Source of the DNA: a virus
DNA: 64,000 nucleotides
Virus record (IMG/VR): IMGVR_UViG_3300019762_000001
Location: 1-64,000 of that record
Strand: one strand, 5' to 3'
The notes under the pieces are model-generated. The model was not told the origin of the DNA. It was given only the letters and a program-made list of their open reading frames with translations, and searched no databases. Both the position numbers and the translations under genes were made by a program. This document shows positions 23,056 through 31,269 of the stretch, piece by piece; position 1 is the stretch's first letter, and each line of letters opens with the position of its first letter.

Positions 23056-23761
23056 TAGATTCTTCGTAAGTTAGGTTAGCATATAATTTATCTAATACTC
23101 TAGGACCTAGCTCGCATAGTTCATCTAAGCTATCCTCTCGCATTGATTTCTCCTCGTAATCCTCATAGACAGTGTAAAATATATTTTCGAAGTCCACTGT
23201 TACTTGGGTTGGGTTATCCCCCAGCATTAAGTCTAGTATTACTTGTTTATTTTTGTGGTCTATCTTTATAATAGTACCAACTAGACCTTCATAGGGATAA
23301 CCTTTTAAAGAGATTTCGTCACCTTTTTCTATCTGTCCAATTTCTAAGTCATTGAATATAGACTTACTCCTACAGGCTCTCTTTACTGCAACTATTTCCC
23401 TAGATGAAACTATGGAGATGTTATGGATCCCGATAGATGAGTCAGCTTCTTCATCATATAACATTCTTGCAGGATCTTTTACCCAGCTGTGTATCCCAGG
23501 TATTTGGTCCTTTAACTTTCTCAAGAAGTCAGGGCTAAAGATAAATTGCTCGGGTATTTTTAAGAACCCATAGTTTAGTAGGAATGGTATGTCCTCATAC
23601 TCCTTTTTGTTTTTGAAGCATTTCTTAAGGACTCTGACCATTGGTATGTATACCGTTATGTCAGAATATCCATTCTCTATTAAGTCCTGTTCGAAGGTAT
23701 CAAGAGCTTTACGGTTTACATGTACCGCTACCCAGATCCGGCTAAGTTTAGAGTCTTTCAT
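23036..23761 (-). CDS. NusG-like transcription factor (NGN + KOW)
   Basis: The N-terminal 70 residues fit a NusG NGN domain: WVAVHVNRKALDTFEQDL, a helix, then VYIPMVRVLKK and a hydrophobic LLNYGFLKIP that corresponds to the 'FPGYvfv' segment. Residues about 146-195 fit a KOW domain: EKGDEISLKGYPYEGLVGTI, then a strand with VILDL and a final VTVDFENI. NusG and its paralogues (RfaH, LoaP) travel with RNA polymerase and control pausing and termination. This copy has an extra acidic C-terminal 45 residues. Given many intrinsic terminators in the genome, an antitermination role is plausible. It lies upstream of the 22069 gene in the same operon. Confidence 0.7.
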   Translation of the reverse strand: MKDSKLSRIWVAVHVNRKALDTFEQDLIENGYSDITVYIPMVRVLKKCFKNKKEYEDIPFLLNYGFLKIPEQFIFSPDFLRKLKDQIPGIHSWVKDPARMLYDEEADSSIGIHNISIVSSREIVAVKRACRSKSIFNDLEIGQIEKGDEISLKGYPYEGLVGTIIKIDHKNKQVILDLMLGDNPTQVTVDFENIFYTVYEDYEEKSMREDSLDELCELGPRVLDKLYANLTYEESNEDEWN

Positions 23762-24306
23762 CGGTAAATACGTTTTTTATAAGCCTTAGCTATTTTGTGG
23801 AATTTTTTGTAGTCCATTGAGAAGAAGTCTCTGGAATTTAGTAGGACTACAGTTTCATGGTTTGGGTCTTGGAATGATAGTATGCCATGTTTACATTTGA
23901 AGATAGGCCCTATAGCTTGGAAGAATTCTCCAGATATAACCACAAAGTGCATGTCCTTTGGCATTCTGTCATATCTCATGAATACTATTGGGATTAGTCT
24001 ATGGTCTAATCCATCAGAACTGGATTGGGCCCAGAATTCTTTTATCTTAGTTTTCTTACTACCCACTGACCCATCTATTAACCCCTCAAATGAGATGTCT
24101 TTATGATGCTTAGCCTCTATAGATAGTGTGAAATATCTCGAGTGCTTCTCATCGGTACAGATTATATCCCCAGAGGAATTTTTAGATTGCCAATGTAGAC
24201 CCCCGGATTGGGGGACTCTAGAGAACTCTAGCCCTGTCCAACTCATAAATAGTTTGGATAGGGCCAGTTCATTTTTGTTTCCTTTGTTTTTTGAGTTTAC
24301 CGCCAT
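23758..24306 (-). CDS. PD-(D/E)XK nuclease, Holliday-junction-resolvase-like
   Basis: The order GNKNELALSKLF, then a Gln/Ser-Gly-Gly loop (VPQSGG), then GDIICTD and LSIEAKHH gives the E...D...ExK arrangement of the restriction-endonuclease-like fold, as in archaeal-type resolvases. The 182-residue size suits a resolvase. It would resolve recombination or replication junctions before packaging; it overlaps the NusG-like gene by 4 bases and follows SbcC. A modification-dependent or general nuclease is the alternative. Confidence 0.65.
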   Translation of the reverse strand: MAVNSKNKGNKNELALSKLFMSWTGLEFSRVPQSGGLHWQSKNSSGDIICTDEKHSRYFTLSIEAKHHKDISFEGLIDGSVGSKKTKIKEFWAQSSSDGLDHRLIPIVFMRYDRMPKDMHFVVISGEFFQAIGPIFKCKHGILSFQDPNHETVVLLNSRDFFSMDYKKFHKIAKAYKKRIYR

Positions 24307-24361
24307 AGTATATTGTGTATAGTTTATATACTAATAGCCGTCTAGTGTAACAGTATTGTAG

Positions 24362-26236
24362 TTACGGTCTATCATATTGAGTAACACCTTGATGTAACCT
24401 TAGAGCCAACATACGTGCATTGGTAGGCGCAAAGGATTTTTGGTGTGTGATTAATGTAACAGATTTAGTCTCAGCTTTTTTCTGGATTATCTCAGATACT
24501 ACCTCTATATTATGGGCATCCAGAGATTCAAAGGCTTCATCTATGAATAAGATATTGGTATTCAGTACCTTGTTAACCACATCATGTAAAGCAAAGGCTG
24601 CAGCTATATTAACCAGTTGGCCCTGGCCCCCGGATAGATCCTTTTGGGGTATCTCCATACCATTCTTTAGTATGTAGGCATCTATTGATTTCCTAGCTGA
24701 GTCCATGTTTACTTCGAACTTAACCTGGAACCCAAGTATATCTGCATACTCTAGTAGTAAGTCATTGAAGTCACCCATCATTTGATCAAAGATGAAAGCC
24801 TTGATACCATGGTTTGATAGTGGATCATTTATGCACCATTCTAAATCCTCAACCAATTTTCTACTCTTCCTGGCTAATTTCTTTATTGGCTTAACTTCTT
24901 CTTTTAATTTTTCTATTTGCTTCTCTACCTTACTAATATCCCCAGTAAACTTCTCTTTCTTAATAACCTTAATCTCAGATTTATATTCTTTTATTTGAGA
25001 TTCGTACTCACTCCTTAACCCCTCATTAGAGTTAAAGCTATCCCGTTGTTTTTCTAGTACTTTCTTTTCTTTAGTAAGTTGTTTTTCTTTGCTTATAAGT
25101 TTATCTTTACTAGCAATTTGTTGAGTTAGCTCATTAATCTCCGATTTACTTTTGGTTATAGTATCCCCGGTAATCTTTAAAGAAGTTTCAAGGGCTTTGT
25201 GATTTGCTTTTAATACCCCCTCCCTTTGTTTTCTTTCTGACTTAGTATAGGGTTTACCGCATTCCATACATGAAGTAGGGATATGTTGTAGTTTCTCCCA
25301 AGATTCATCCCTCTCTTTCTTTATACTCTCGTAAGTCCGTTCCTCGAATTTTAGACTACCATTTAACCTGGCCAACTGGGTTTCTAGTTTCCTCCTTTTG
25401 TCTTTAGCTTTAGTTATGCTCTTTAGGCTTTTGTCTATAACTATGATCTTGGAGTTGGGTATGCTCCATTTTACTTTATTCCCAACGCATGACTTTAGTT
25501 TTTCTTCAGCCTCCTCAATTTTAGCTTTAAGTTTTTTAATCTGTTTCTTCTTGTTTGTGTCGAAGGTGAGACTCTGCTCTTTAAGCGATTCAAGTAGTTC
25601 TTCCTTTCCTTCTTGTTTTGAGCTATAGCCCAGTAGTTCAGACTCAAGCTTGGATAACTTTTCTCTTTCATTCTTTAGTTTAGTTTTACCTATTTCCTTT
25701 GCTTTATTTATATAGGCCACGTCAAAGGCTTCTTCAAAGATCTTAACCCGGGATGAATTATCTTCTTCTACTAAACCCTTAACCTTCTGACCCATTGCCA
25801 GTGCACTTTTGAATAACCCATAGCTGAAGCCAAGGATCTCTTGTAGCATTTCTTTTGCTTTACCTTTTGACTTAGCTTCCCCTATTTCCTGTCCGTTTTT
25901 CAGGAGTATTAGCCGGTTCTTACCCTTTGAACCCTGCACTTTGCCGGTAAAGTCTTTACATCTGATGGCCTCATAGGTATCATCGAACTTTTCAAAAACT
26001 ACTCTTACTCTAGTTCCCCGCCATAGGTTAGTTCTTAGCCTTTCCCAAGTCTCAATGGTAGCCCCCTCTTTGAGAGGGTAACCCGTACATACCCAGGATA
26101 GTGCGGATAGTATAGTGGTTTTTCCTGTACCATTTGGAGCCTTGATGGCTGTAAGGCCAGGGTGGTCCAATCTAAACACGAAAGGGATTTGGAATGAACC
26201 AAACCCCTCTATCTCGAGCTCTTTAAAATATAACAT
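24362..26236 (-). CDS. sbcC: SbcC/Rad50-like ATPase (T4 gp46 type)
   Basis: Walker A is APNGTGKTT at 33-41. Two coiled-coil arms flank a zinc hook CMEC (C323, C326), and the C-terminal lobe has LSGGQGQLVNIAAAFAL (signature) and ILFIDEAFESLD (Walker B). At 624 residues it is short for SbcC but close to T4 gp46. With SbcD it forms the exonuclease that resects ends and, in T4, drives recombination-dependent replication and host DNA breakdown. It lies 1 base from the SbcD gene. Confidence 0.93.
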   Translation of the reverse strand: MLYFKELEIEGFGSFQIPFVFRLDHPGLTAIKAPNGTGKTTILSALSWVCTGYPLKEGATIETWERLRTNLWRGTRVRVVFEKFDDTYEAIRCKDFTGKVQGSKGKNRLILLKNGQEIGEAKSKGKAKEMLQEILGFSYGLFKSALAMGQKVKGLVEEDNSSRVKIFEEAFDVAYINKAKEIGKTKLKNEREKLSKLESELLGYSSKQEGKEELLESLKEQSLTFDTNKKKQIKKLKAKIEEAEEKLKSCVGNKVKWSIPNSKIIVIDKSLKSITKAKDKRRKLETQLARLNGSLKFEERTYESIKKERDESWEKLQHIPTSCMECGKPYTKSERKQREGVLKANHKALETSLKITGDTITKSKSEINELTQQIASKDKLISKEKQLTKEKKVLEKQRDSFNSNEGLRSEYESQIKEYKSEIKVIKKEKFTGDISKVEKQIEKLKEEVKPIKKLARKSRKLVEDLEWCINDPLSNHGIKAFIFDQMMGDFNDLLLEYADILGFQVKFEVNMDSARKSIDAYILKNGMEIPQKDLSGGQGQLVNIAAAFALHDVVNKVLNTNILFIDEAFESLDAHNIEVVSEIIQKKAETKSVTLITHQKSFAPTNARMLALRLHQGVTQYDRP

Positions 26237-26237
26237 G

Positions 26238-27236
26238 TTAATCCTCCGTTTCTTTAAGTAGGTTAGTTAATGTCCTTACCTTAGTTTTACTTTTTACTTT
26301 CTGAGCTTTGCAGTATGCACTTCCAACCTTAGCCCTATCCTGTGGGTTTTTGATTTGTATCTCTGTCTTTCTCTCAATGGTTTTAGGGGTAGGAACCATA
26401 GTCCAATAATTATAATCATCCTCTGGTTCTTCTCCCTCTTTATAGTATTTAAAGGTAGGTGATTCATATGGTTGAAATCTCATTGACCCATCATTATAAG
26501 CTACCCAGTACCCCATCTGACAACCAGCATCACTTCTTCGTTGTTGATCCGGTGACCCAACCATGTATAGGTTTTTTCCCAATTGTTGTGGCTTATGTAT
26601 ATGACCAGCTGCAACTATATCGAATTTCTTAAATACCATTCTCATTTGACGGTTGATGTTCTCGGTAGAACCCACCTCCCTACCAGAAGGATCCTTTGCT
26701 CCATAAAGGTCTGTGTGAATTAATAGGATGTTTACTTTATCCTTATCTAATTTCAGGCCCTTTACATAGTCTACGAATCCAACGTTATGGTCTATGTATG
26801 GTAACCCATATACCACCATATTCTGGTTCTTAAATTCCTTTGATTTAAAGTCAAGGTTATGGAATAGGTTAGGAAATAGTATAGAATTAACATTCCATAA
26901 TGATGGTGATCTTTTGTTTGGGTTTGGGCTATTTATTTCGGGTTGGTCATGGTTACCAGAAATACCCCAGATAGAAAATAGTTTGTTTTCTATATTAGAT
27001 TCCATCTCCTTTAGCCTTGGCATTACATGCTCCATTAACTTTGTAGTTAAATGTTCTGGGGTATGCCAAAAATCTCCAGTATGTAGGATAGGTATCTTAT
27101 ATCTTGCTGATAGGGCTAAGACAGTTTCTAAAAACTGAAGAGTTACTTCGGTTCTCCTAAAGTCCATGTTAAACTGATTCCAGTTATTTAGGTGGACGTC
27201 TCCGATAAGTATCCCTATTCTTTTTAATTTACCCAC
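26238..27236 (-). CDS. sbcD: SbcD/Mre11-like nuclease (T4 gp47 type)
   Basis: Calcineurin-type phosphoesterase motifs are in order: GDVHLNNW, HTGDFWHTP, GISGNHDQPE, LLIHTDLYG and AAGHIHKPQ, giving the Asp/His metal ligands. The start is GTG at 27236, overlapping the FEN gene end by 8 bases; the next in-frame Met lies after the first metal motif, so GTG is very likely. At 332 residues it matches the T4 gp47 size. It works in complex with the SbcC-like protein. Confidence 0.93.
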   Translation of the reverse strand: MGKLKRIGILIGDVHLNNWNQFNMDFRRTEVTLQFLETVLALSARYKIPILHTGDFWHTPEHLTTKLMEHVMPRLKEMESNIENKLFSIWGISGNHDQPEINSPNPNKRSPSLWNVNSILFPNLFHNLDFKSKEFKNQNMVVYGLPYIDHNVGFVDYVKGLKLDKDKVNILLIHTDLYGAKDPSGREVGSTENINRQMRMVFKKFDIVAAGHIHKPQQLGKNLYMVGSPDQQRRSDAGCQMGYWVAYNDGSMRFQPYESPTFKYYKEGEEPEDDYNYWTMVPTPKTIERKTEIQIKNPQDRAKVGSAYCKAQKVKSKTKVRTLTNLLKETED

Positions 27237-28137
27237 GGCTTATCTTTTTAAAGTTTTCTTTAAAGTCTTTATTCTTAGTAAATAAGCTGATATTGTACTC
27301 AGCTGCAATATCTAATACTGTTGGCCAGTCGAACTTTGGCCTCCTGCAGGCAAATGGTACTTTCTTACCCTTTTGGAATTTGTTGTAGAAATGTTCTAAG
27401 TCGATAAGCTTATAGTGTAGGTCTTTTATCTCCTTAAGTTTTTCCCTATCTACTCTAGGAAATTTCTCTGTGGCATCGGGGTGGATATACCTATCTATAC
27501 TGTCCCATTCGCTAAGAAACTCTATTGCAGTCTTTTCTCCACAACCCGGTAATCCAGGTATCTTATCAGACTTGTCTCCAAGTAGAGTTAGATAATCCAC
27601 TGTTTGCTCAGCTCGGTACCCATAATGCCTAAGTATGGTTTTATGGGTGATCTTAGCCTGTTTACTTGGGTGGTAAATAGTGATGTCCTTGTGAATTAGC
27701 ATTTGATTAAAATCCTTATCCCCAGATACTATGATAACTTTGTACCCCTTATGGATATGCCGTATGGCTAAGGCATAGATTAAATCATCTGCTTCCCCAT
27801 TTGGGTCACTCGCAACGGGTATACCAAGTGCAACCATTAATCTTTGTACAGTAAACTTTTGATTTTGGAAGTCCTCATAATCAAAGTCTACCCTAGCATT
27901 ATGGGATCTATCTCTATACCCATCTAATAAATTCTTTCTGTACTCATGGCTGTGGCCATCGAATGCAGTGATTATTTTGGTTGGTTCAAATTTATTAACC
28001 ATTGATTGTAATACAAGGGGAAAACCATAGATGCAAGCACTACCTTTACCATCCATTGATTTAAAACCCTTGAACTTATGGTAGGACCTGTGTAACAGGT
28101 GATTCCCATCCATAAGTAAAAGTGTTTTGTTTTTCAT
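27229..28137 (-). CDS. 5'-3' exonuclease / flap endonuclease
   Basis: The FEN/5'-exonuclease motifs are present: LLMDGNHLLHRS at the N-terminus, TAFDGHSHEYRK, the acidic cluster GEADDLIYALA and VSGDKDFNQ, and a helix-hairpin-helix KIPGLPGCGEKTA. The 302-residue size resembles T4 RNase H and the PolI exonuclease domain. It removes RNA primers and flaps during lagging-strand synthesis. The family A polymerase here carries a 3'-5' but no 5'-3' domain, so this gene supplies it. Confidence 0.92.
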   Translation of the reverse strand: MKNKTLLLMDGNHLLHRSYHKFKGFKSMDGKGSACIYGFPLVLQSMVNKFEPTKIITAFDGHSHEYRKNLLDGYRDRSHNARVDFDYEDFQNQKFTVQRLMVALGIPVASDPNGEADDLIYALAIRHIHKGYKVIIVSGDKDFNQMLIHKDITIYHPSKQAKITHKTILRHYGYRAEQTVDYLTLLGDKSDKIPGLPGCGEKTAIEFLSEWDSIDRYIHPDATEKFPRVDREKLKEIKDLHYKLIDLEHFYNKFQKGKKVPFACRRPKFDWPTVLDIAAEYNISLFTKNKDFKENFKKISRG

Positions 28138-28138
28138 G

Positions 28139-29269
28139 TTATTCCTTTTTAGCTAACTCAACCACCTTATTAGTGATTGGGTAAAGGTTACCTTCTAGTT
28201 TTTCTATTACTCGTTTAGTTTTGGATATAGTATTTATACCCGCCTTTCTGAGTAGTAGTTTCCTTAAACCCTGGTCTGTTGCGAGCACTTCTAGTAGTTC
28301 ATCTTTACTCGTTGCAATTACTTTCTTCTTAAAGTAAATCTTTCTCGCTGTAGCAGATTCTTTTGTTAAAACCCCCTCCTTAAATAAGATCTCTTCCAGG
28401 CCTAAGTATTTATCAAATCCAATTTTATAACCCTCATGGAAGTATACCTCGGTTTTGAAGGTTGGTTTGGGAGCAGCAACCTTATTTTTTTTAATTCTAA
28501 CAGAAACGTTTCTACCTACCCTTTCCTCGAAGCCATGGATCTTCTTTTTAATTTGCTTACCCCCATAAACTCCCACTCTTTGAGAAGCAAAGAATTTCAT
28601 AGCGGCCCCACCTGGGGTTGCATCCGGATCTTCCCATTGGGTTGCTCCTACTTTTTTACGTAGTTGATTAATGAAGATAGATGTGATACCAAGTTCAGCA
28701 AAGAGTTGGTTTCGGATTCTAAGGAATTTGTATATTGCCTTAGCTCTGTTACCCATCTCCGCTTTTGCTTCGGTTTGTTCTGAATTGATATTGGCCAGGC
28801 AGTCCAAAGCTGCAACTGAATCAAGTACGAATAGTATCGGTTCATTATTGGTTAGTTTAGACCTCCAGTATAGGGCCATATCAGCAGCCCAGTCAGAGAT
28901 TGGTTCTACAGCAGTTTGATTCCATACTACAAGTTGATCCATGTTTAAGCCATTCTTCTCCATCCAGAATCTATCGAATGCCTGCTCAGCATCTTCCCAT
29001 ATAACCATACCACCAAGCTTTTGACAGCAATATGCAAAGTCAATAGCGGTAAGGGATTTACCTGAGGATTCTTCTCCGAAAAGTTCCAGGATTTTACCAA
29101 AAGGAATGCCCCCACCTAATGTATAGTTGAGGGCCATATTCCTGGATGGTAACCATGGCAGGTTTTCGGGTAGAAGAGATATCTCACTTGCAATACCGAA
29201 TCCAGGATATTTTTTCTTAAGATCCTTATCACTCAGTACTTTTGTTTTCGATTTCTTTTCTTTAGCCAT
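28139..29269 (-). CDS. uvsX: RecA/UvsX-like recombinase
   Basis: Walker A is GEESSGKS at 65-72, followed by the RecA-type catalytic Glu region (WEDAEQAFD), Walker B ILFVLDSVAAL and IFINQLRKKVG (L2 side). A long N-terminal helix with basic residues and a 376-residue length fit phage UvsX/RecA proteins. It forms filaments on ssDNA and performs strand exchange, with the SbcCD pair and the SSB around it. Confidence 0.92.
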   Translation of the reverse strand: MAKEKKSKTKVLSDKDLKKKYPGFGIASEISLLPENLPWLPSRNMALNYTLGGGIPFGKILELFGEESSGKSLTAIDFAYCCQKLGGMVIWEDAEQAFDRFWMEKNGLNMDQLVVWNQTAVEPISDWAADMALYWRSKLTNNEPILFVLDSVAALDCLANINSEQTEAKAEMGNRAKAIYKFLRIRNQLFAELGITSIFINQLRKKVGATQWEDPDATPGGAAMKFFASQRVGVYGGKQIKKKIHGFEERVGRNVSVRIKKNKVAAPKPTFKTEVYFHEGYKIGFDKYLGLEEILFKEGVLTKESATARKIYFKKKVIATSKDELLEVLATDQGLRKLLLRKAGINTISKTKRVIEKLEGNLYPITNKVVELAKKE

Positions 29270-29280
29270 GTTGAGTTATT

Positions 29281-30090
29281 TTAGAATGGTAAATCATCTT
29301 CTGCTACTTCCGACTTAGACTTCTTCTTTTTAGTCTTTACGCTTTTTTTTACCGGCTTCTTCTTCTTTGAAGATTTATCCTCCTTAGCACTGGACTTTTT
29401 CTTCTTTTTCTTCTTAGGCTCATCATCTGAAGAGTCAATACCCAAGAATTGATTAAGTTTCTCTTCAGCAGTTTCATAAGAAGGAACTATCCCCTGAATT
29501 AGCTTTGTAAGGTTTATCGGTTTATGATATGCCTTATCCTTTATTTTGGTTTTAGGGCAAGGGCTCATAGAATACTCAGTGTCGAATTGTCCAGAGCCTT
29601 TACGGGTAAGTTTGATGTCATACCCATCTTTAGGATCAGTCATATCTCCCCAATCATCCTCATCCAACCAATGGTCAATTAGGTCATTGTAAAGAGAGGG
29701 AGTAACCTGTACAAGAGTGATCCCCTTTTCTTTATCAATCTCTTTACCTTTCTGATCCTTGTAGATAATACAAGGCATAAGGTACTTGGTTTTTGGCTTC
29801 AAAGATTTTGCTAATTCCTTATCGTCATCATCATCCGACTCCATTAGCTCTCTGTACTTATCCTGTAGAGGGCATTCGTTACCAAAGGTAGATTGTGAGA
29901 ATACCCCTTTGATCTCTGCTCCCAGGTAGAACTGTACTACTTCCTGAGCAAATTCTTCTTCTCCCTCTAAGGGTAGGATACGGACTCTCATTGTGCCCTC
30001 TTTGATGTACGTAATATTACTTGAGCCTCCCTTTGACTCTAGTTTCTTCTTACGTTTTAGCATTTTTTCTTTTAAAGATTCTTTAGCCAT
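29281..30090 (-). CDS. ssDNA-binding protein with SSB-type acidic tip
   Basis: This 269-residue protein has an OB-like core of about 190 residues (MRVRILPLEG, CPLQDKYREL, KYLMPCIIYKDQKG, TLVQVTPSLYNDLIDHW). A Lys/Ser linker of about 50 residues follows, and the last residues are EDDLPF. The core layout resembles T4 gp32-like proteins, though the full gp32 zinc set is not obvious. The tail is the same kind as bacterial SSB (DDDIPF), which recruits replication proteins. It is one gene from the RecA/UvsX gene. Confidence 0.78.
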   Translation of the reverse strand: MAKESLKEKMLKRKKKLESKGGSSNITYIKEGTMRVRILPLEGEEEFAQEVVQFYLGAEIKGVFSQSTFGNECPLQDKYRELMESDDDDDKELAKSLKPKTKYLMPCIIYKDQKGKEIDKEKGITLVQVTPSLYNDLIDHWLDEDDWGDMTDPKDGYDIKLTRKGSGQFDTEYSMSPCPKTKIKDKAYHKPINLTKLIQGIVPSYETAEEKLNQFLGIDSSDDEPKKKKKKKSSAKEDKSSKKKKPVKKSVKTKKKKSKSEVAEDDLPF

Positions 30091-30109
30091 TGTATTATAG
30101 TATTAGTGA

Positions 30110-30574
30110 TTAAACTTGTTTTCTGACATTAGCGGATATAGTTTGAATTAAATCCTTTCTTTGTTCGAAGGATTTTAAGCAAGTGTATAGAATACCGGTT
30201 TGATATTTTAACTCATCTAATTCCTGCAGCTTACTTTGATATTCTTCATTCAGTTCTGCTTCTGCTTCAGCCAATTCTTTTGGCTTAGTCCTGAGGGTAA
30301 GGGGGTCCGCCACCCCCTTAGCCCTGACTAAAGCTAATGACCTCAATCTATCGACTTCTCGTTGAACCTCAGCTCGTAGCCGAGTTAGTTTCTGGTGAAC
30401 CATGCCCAAATAGCCATAGAGTAAGGGCTGCTCTAACGATTCATCGGTTAGATTGTTTTCATTAACTACTAACTCATCAAAAAGATTGAACCGAATAATC
30501 TCTTTTCCGAGTTTGATTTTTATGCGGTTTAGCTTAGAGCCTCTAGCTAACTCTAGTAATTTCTTTTTTCCCAT
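30110..30574 (-). CDS. Coiled-coil hypothetical protein, 154 aa
   Basis: The ATG at 30574 (MGKKKLLELARG) is preferred to the upstream TTG. Residues about 60-95 and 105-140 are charged helices with heptad-like Leu spacing. The position between SSB and the P-loop kinase suggests a replication accessory role, but the family is not recognised. Confidence 0.6.
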   Translation of the reverse strand: MGKKKLLELARGSKLNRIKIKLGKEIIRFNLFDELVVNENNLTDESLEQPLLYGYLGMVHQKLTRLRAEVQREVDRLRSLALVRAKGVADPLTLRTKPKELAEAEAELNEEYQSKLQELDELKYQTGILYTCLKSFEQRKDLIQTISANVRKQV

Positions 30575-30616
30575 TGTGTAGCATTTATTATACAATAGTA
30601 CTTTGGTGAAATAGTA

Positions 30617-31249
30617 TTATTCTGCTAGGATAAACTTCTTAGCCAACTCAGCCCTGTCCTGTGGATCATCCGACCAAGTGTCAATTACTAAGACCTTAGG
30701 ACCACATTCAGTGGTACCCTGCAGCTCAGTTAAGTAATACTCGAATACTCGATCTACCATACGCTGATAGTAGAGGTTAGCTACTCGAGAATTATTAACC
30801 TCAATATCTGGGCATACAGATTTAACGTAGATAAGATGAGTTAAATTCTCGAAAGCCTCTAAAGCTTCTTCAAAGAACTTCTCAAACTCTTTTTCTGTAA
30901 AATTATGCCCGCATTGTAATGAAGCATAAGTTAGGTTATCTACCGGGCTTCTATCCAAGATCATTTGGTCAGCCCCATAAGATAATATATTAGCCCTAGC
31001 CTCCAGTGCATACTGCTGAAAGGTTTTACCAAATTCGGGGTTAGCATTAGATAGGTTAATCACGTTTTGATGCCCCATGTTCTTATACCCGAACTCAGCT
31101 AAGTGTTCTTTTTGTTGGTCTGTAAAGATTAACCCAACAGATGATGGTATAAATCTCAAATGTAACTGTTCTGATAATAGGTTACATAATGTGGTTTTGC
31201 CCGAACCCGATGGTCCACAGCATGCGACTTTAATGTTCTTTGCATCCAT
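30617..31249 (-). CDS. P-loop (deoxy)nucleotide kinase-like protein
   Basis: The N-terminal CGPSGSGKTTLCNLL is a clear Walker A. The rest has the kinase-like plan of an AAA_28/dNMP kinase fold: MILDRSPVDNLTYASLQ supplies the Asp/Arg after a strand, and a helical lid region follows. T4 gene 1 kinase and related enzymes phosphorylate dNMPs, including modified ones. Two TS-fold genes and a gp56-like pyrophosphatase are a few kilobases upstream in the same transcription direction. Confidence 0.65.
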   Translation of the reverse strand: MDAKNIKVACCGPSGSGKTTLCNLLSEQLHLRFIPSSVGLIFTDQQKEHLAEFGYKNMGHQNVINLSNANPEFGKTFQQYALEARANILSYGADQMILDRSPVDNLTYASLQCGHNFTEKEFEKFFEEALEAFENLTHLIYVKSVCPDIEVNNSRVANLYYQRMVDRVFEYYLTELQGTTECGPKVLVIDTWSDDPQDRAELAKKFILAE

Positions 31250-31269
31250 TTGTAATGTAGTTTTAGTGT

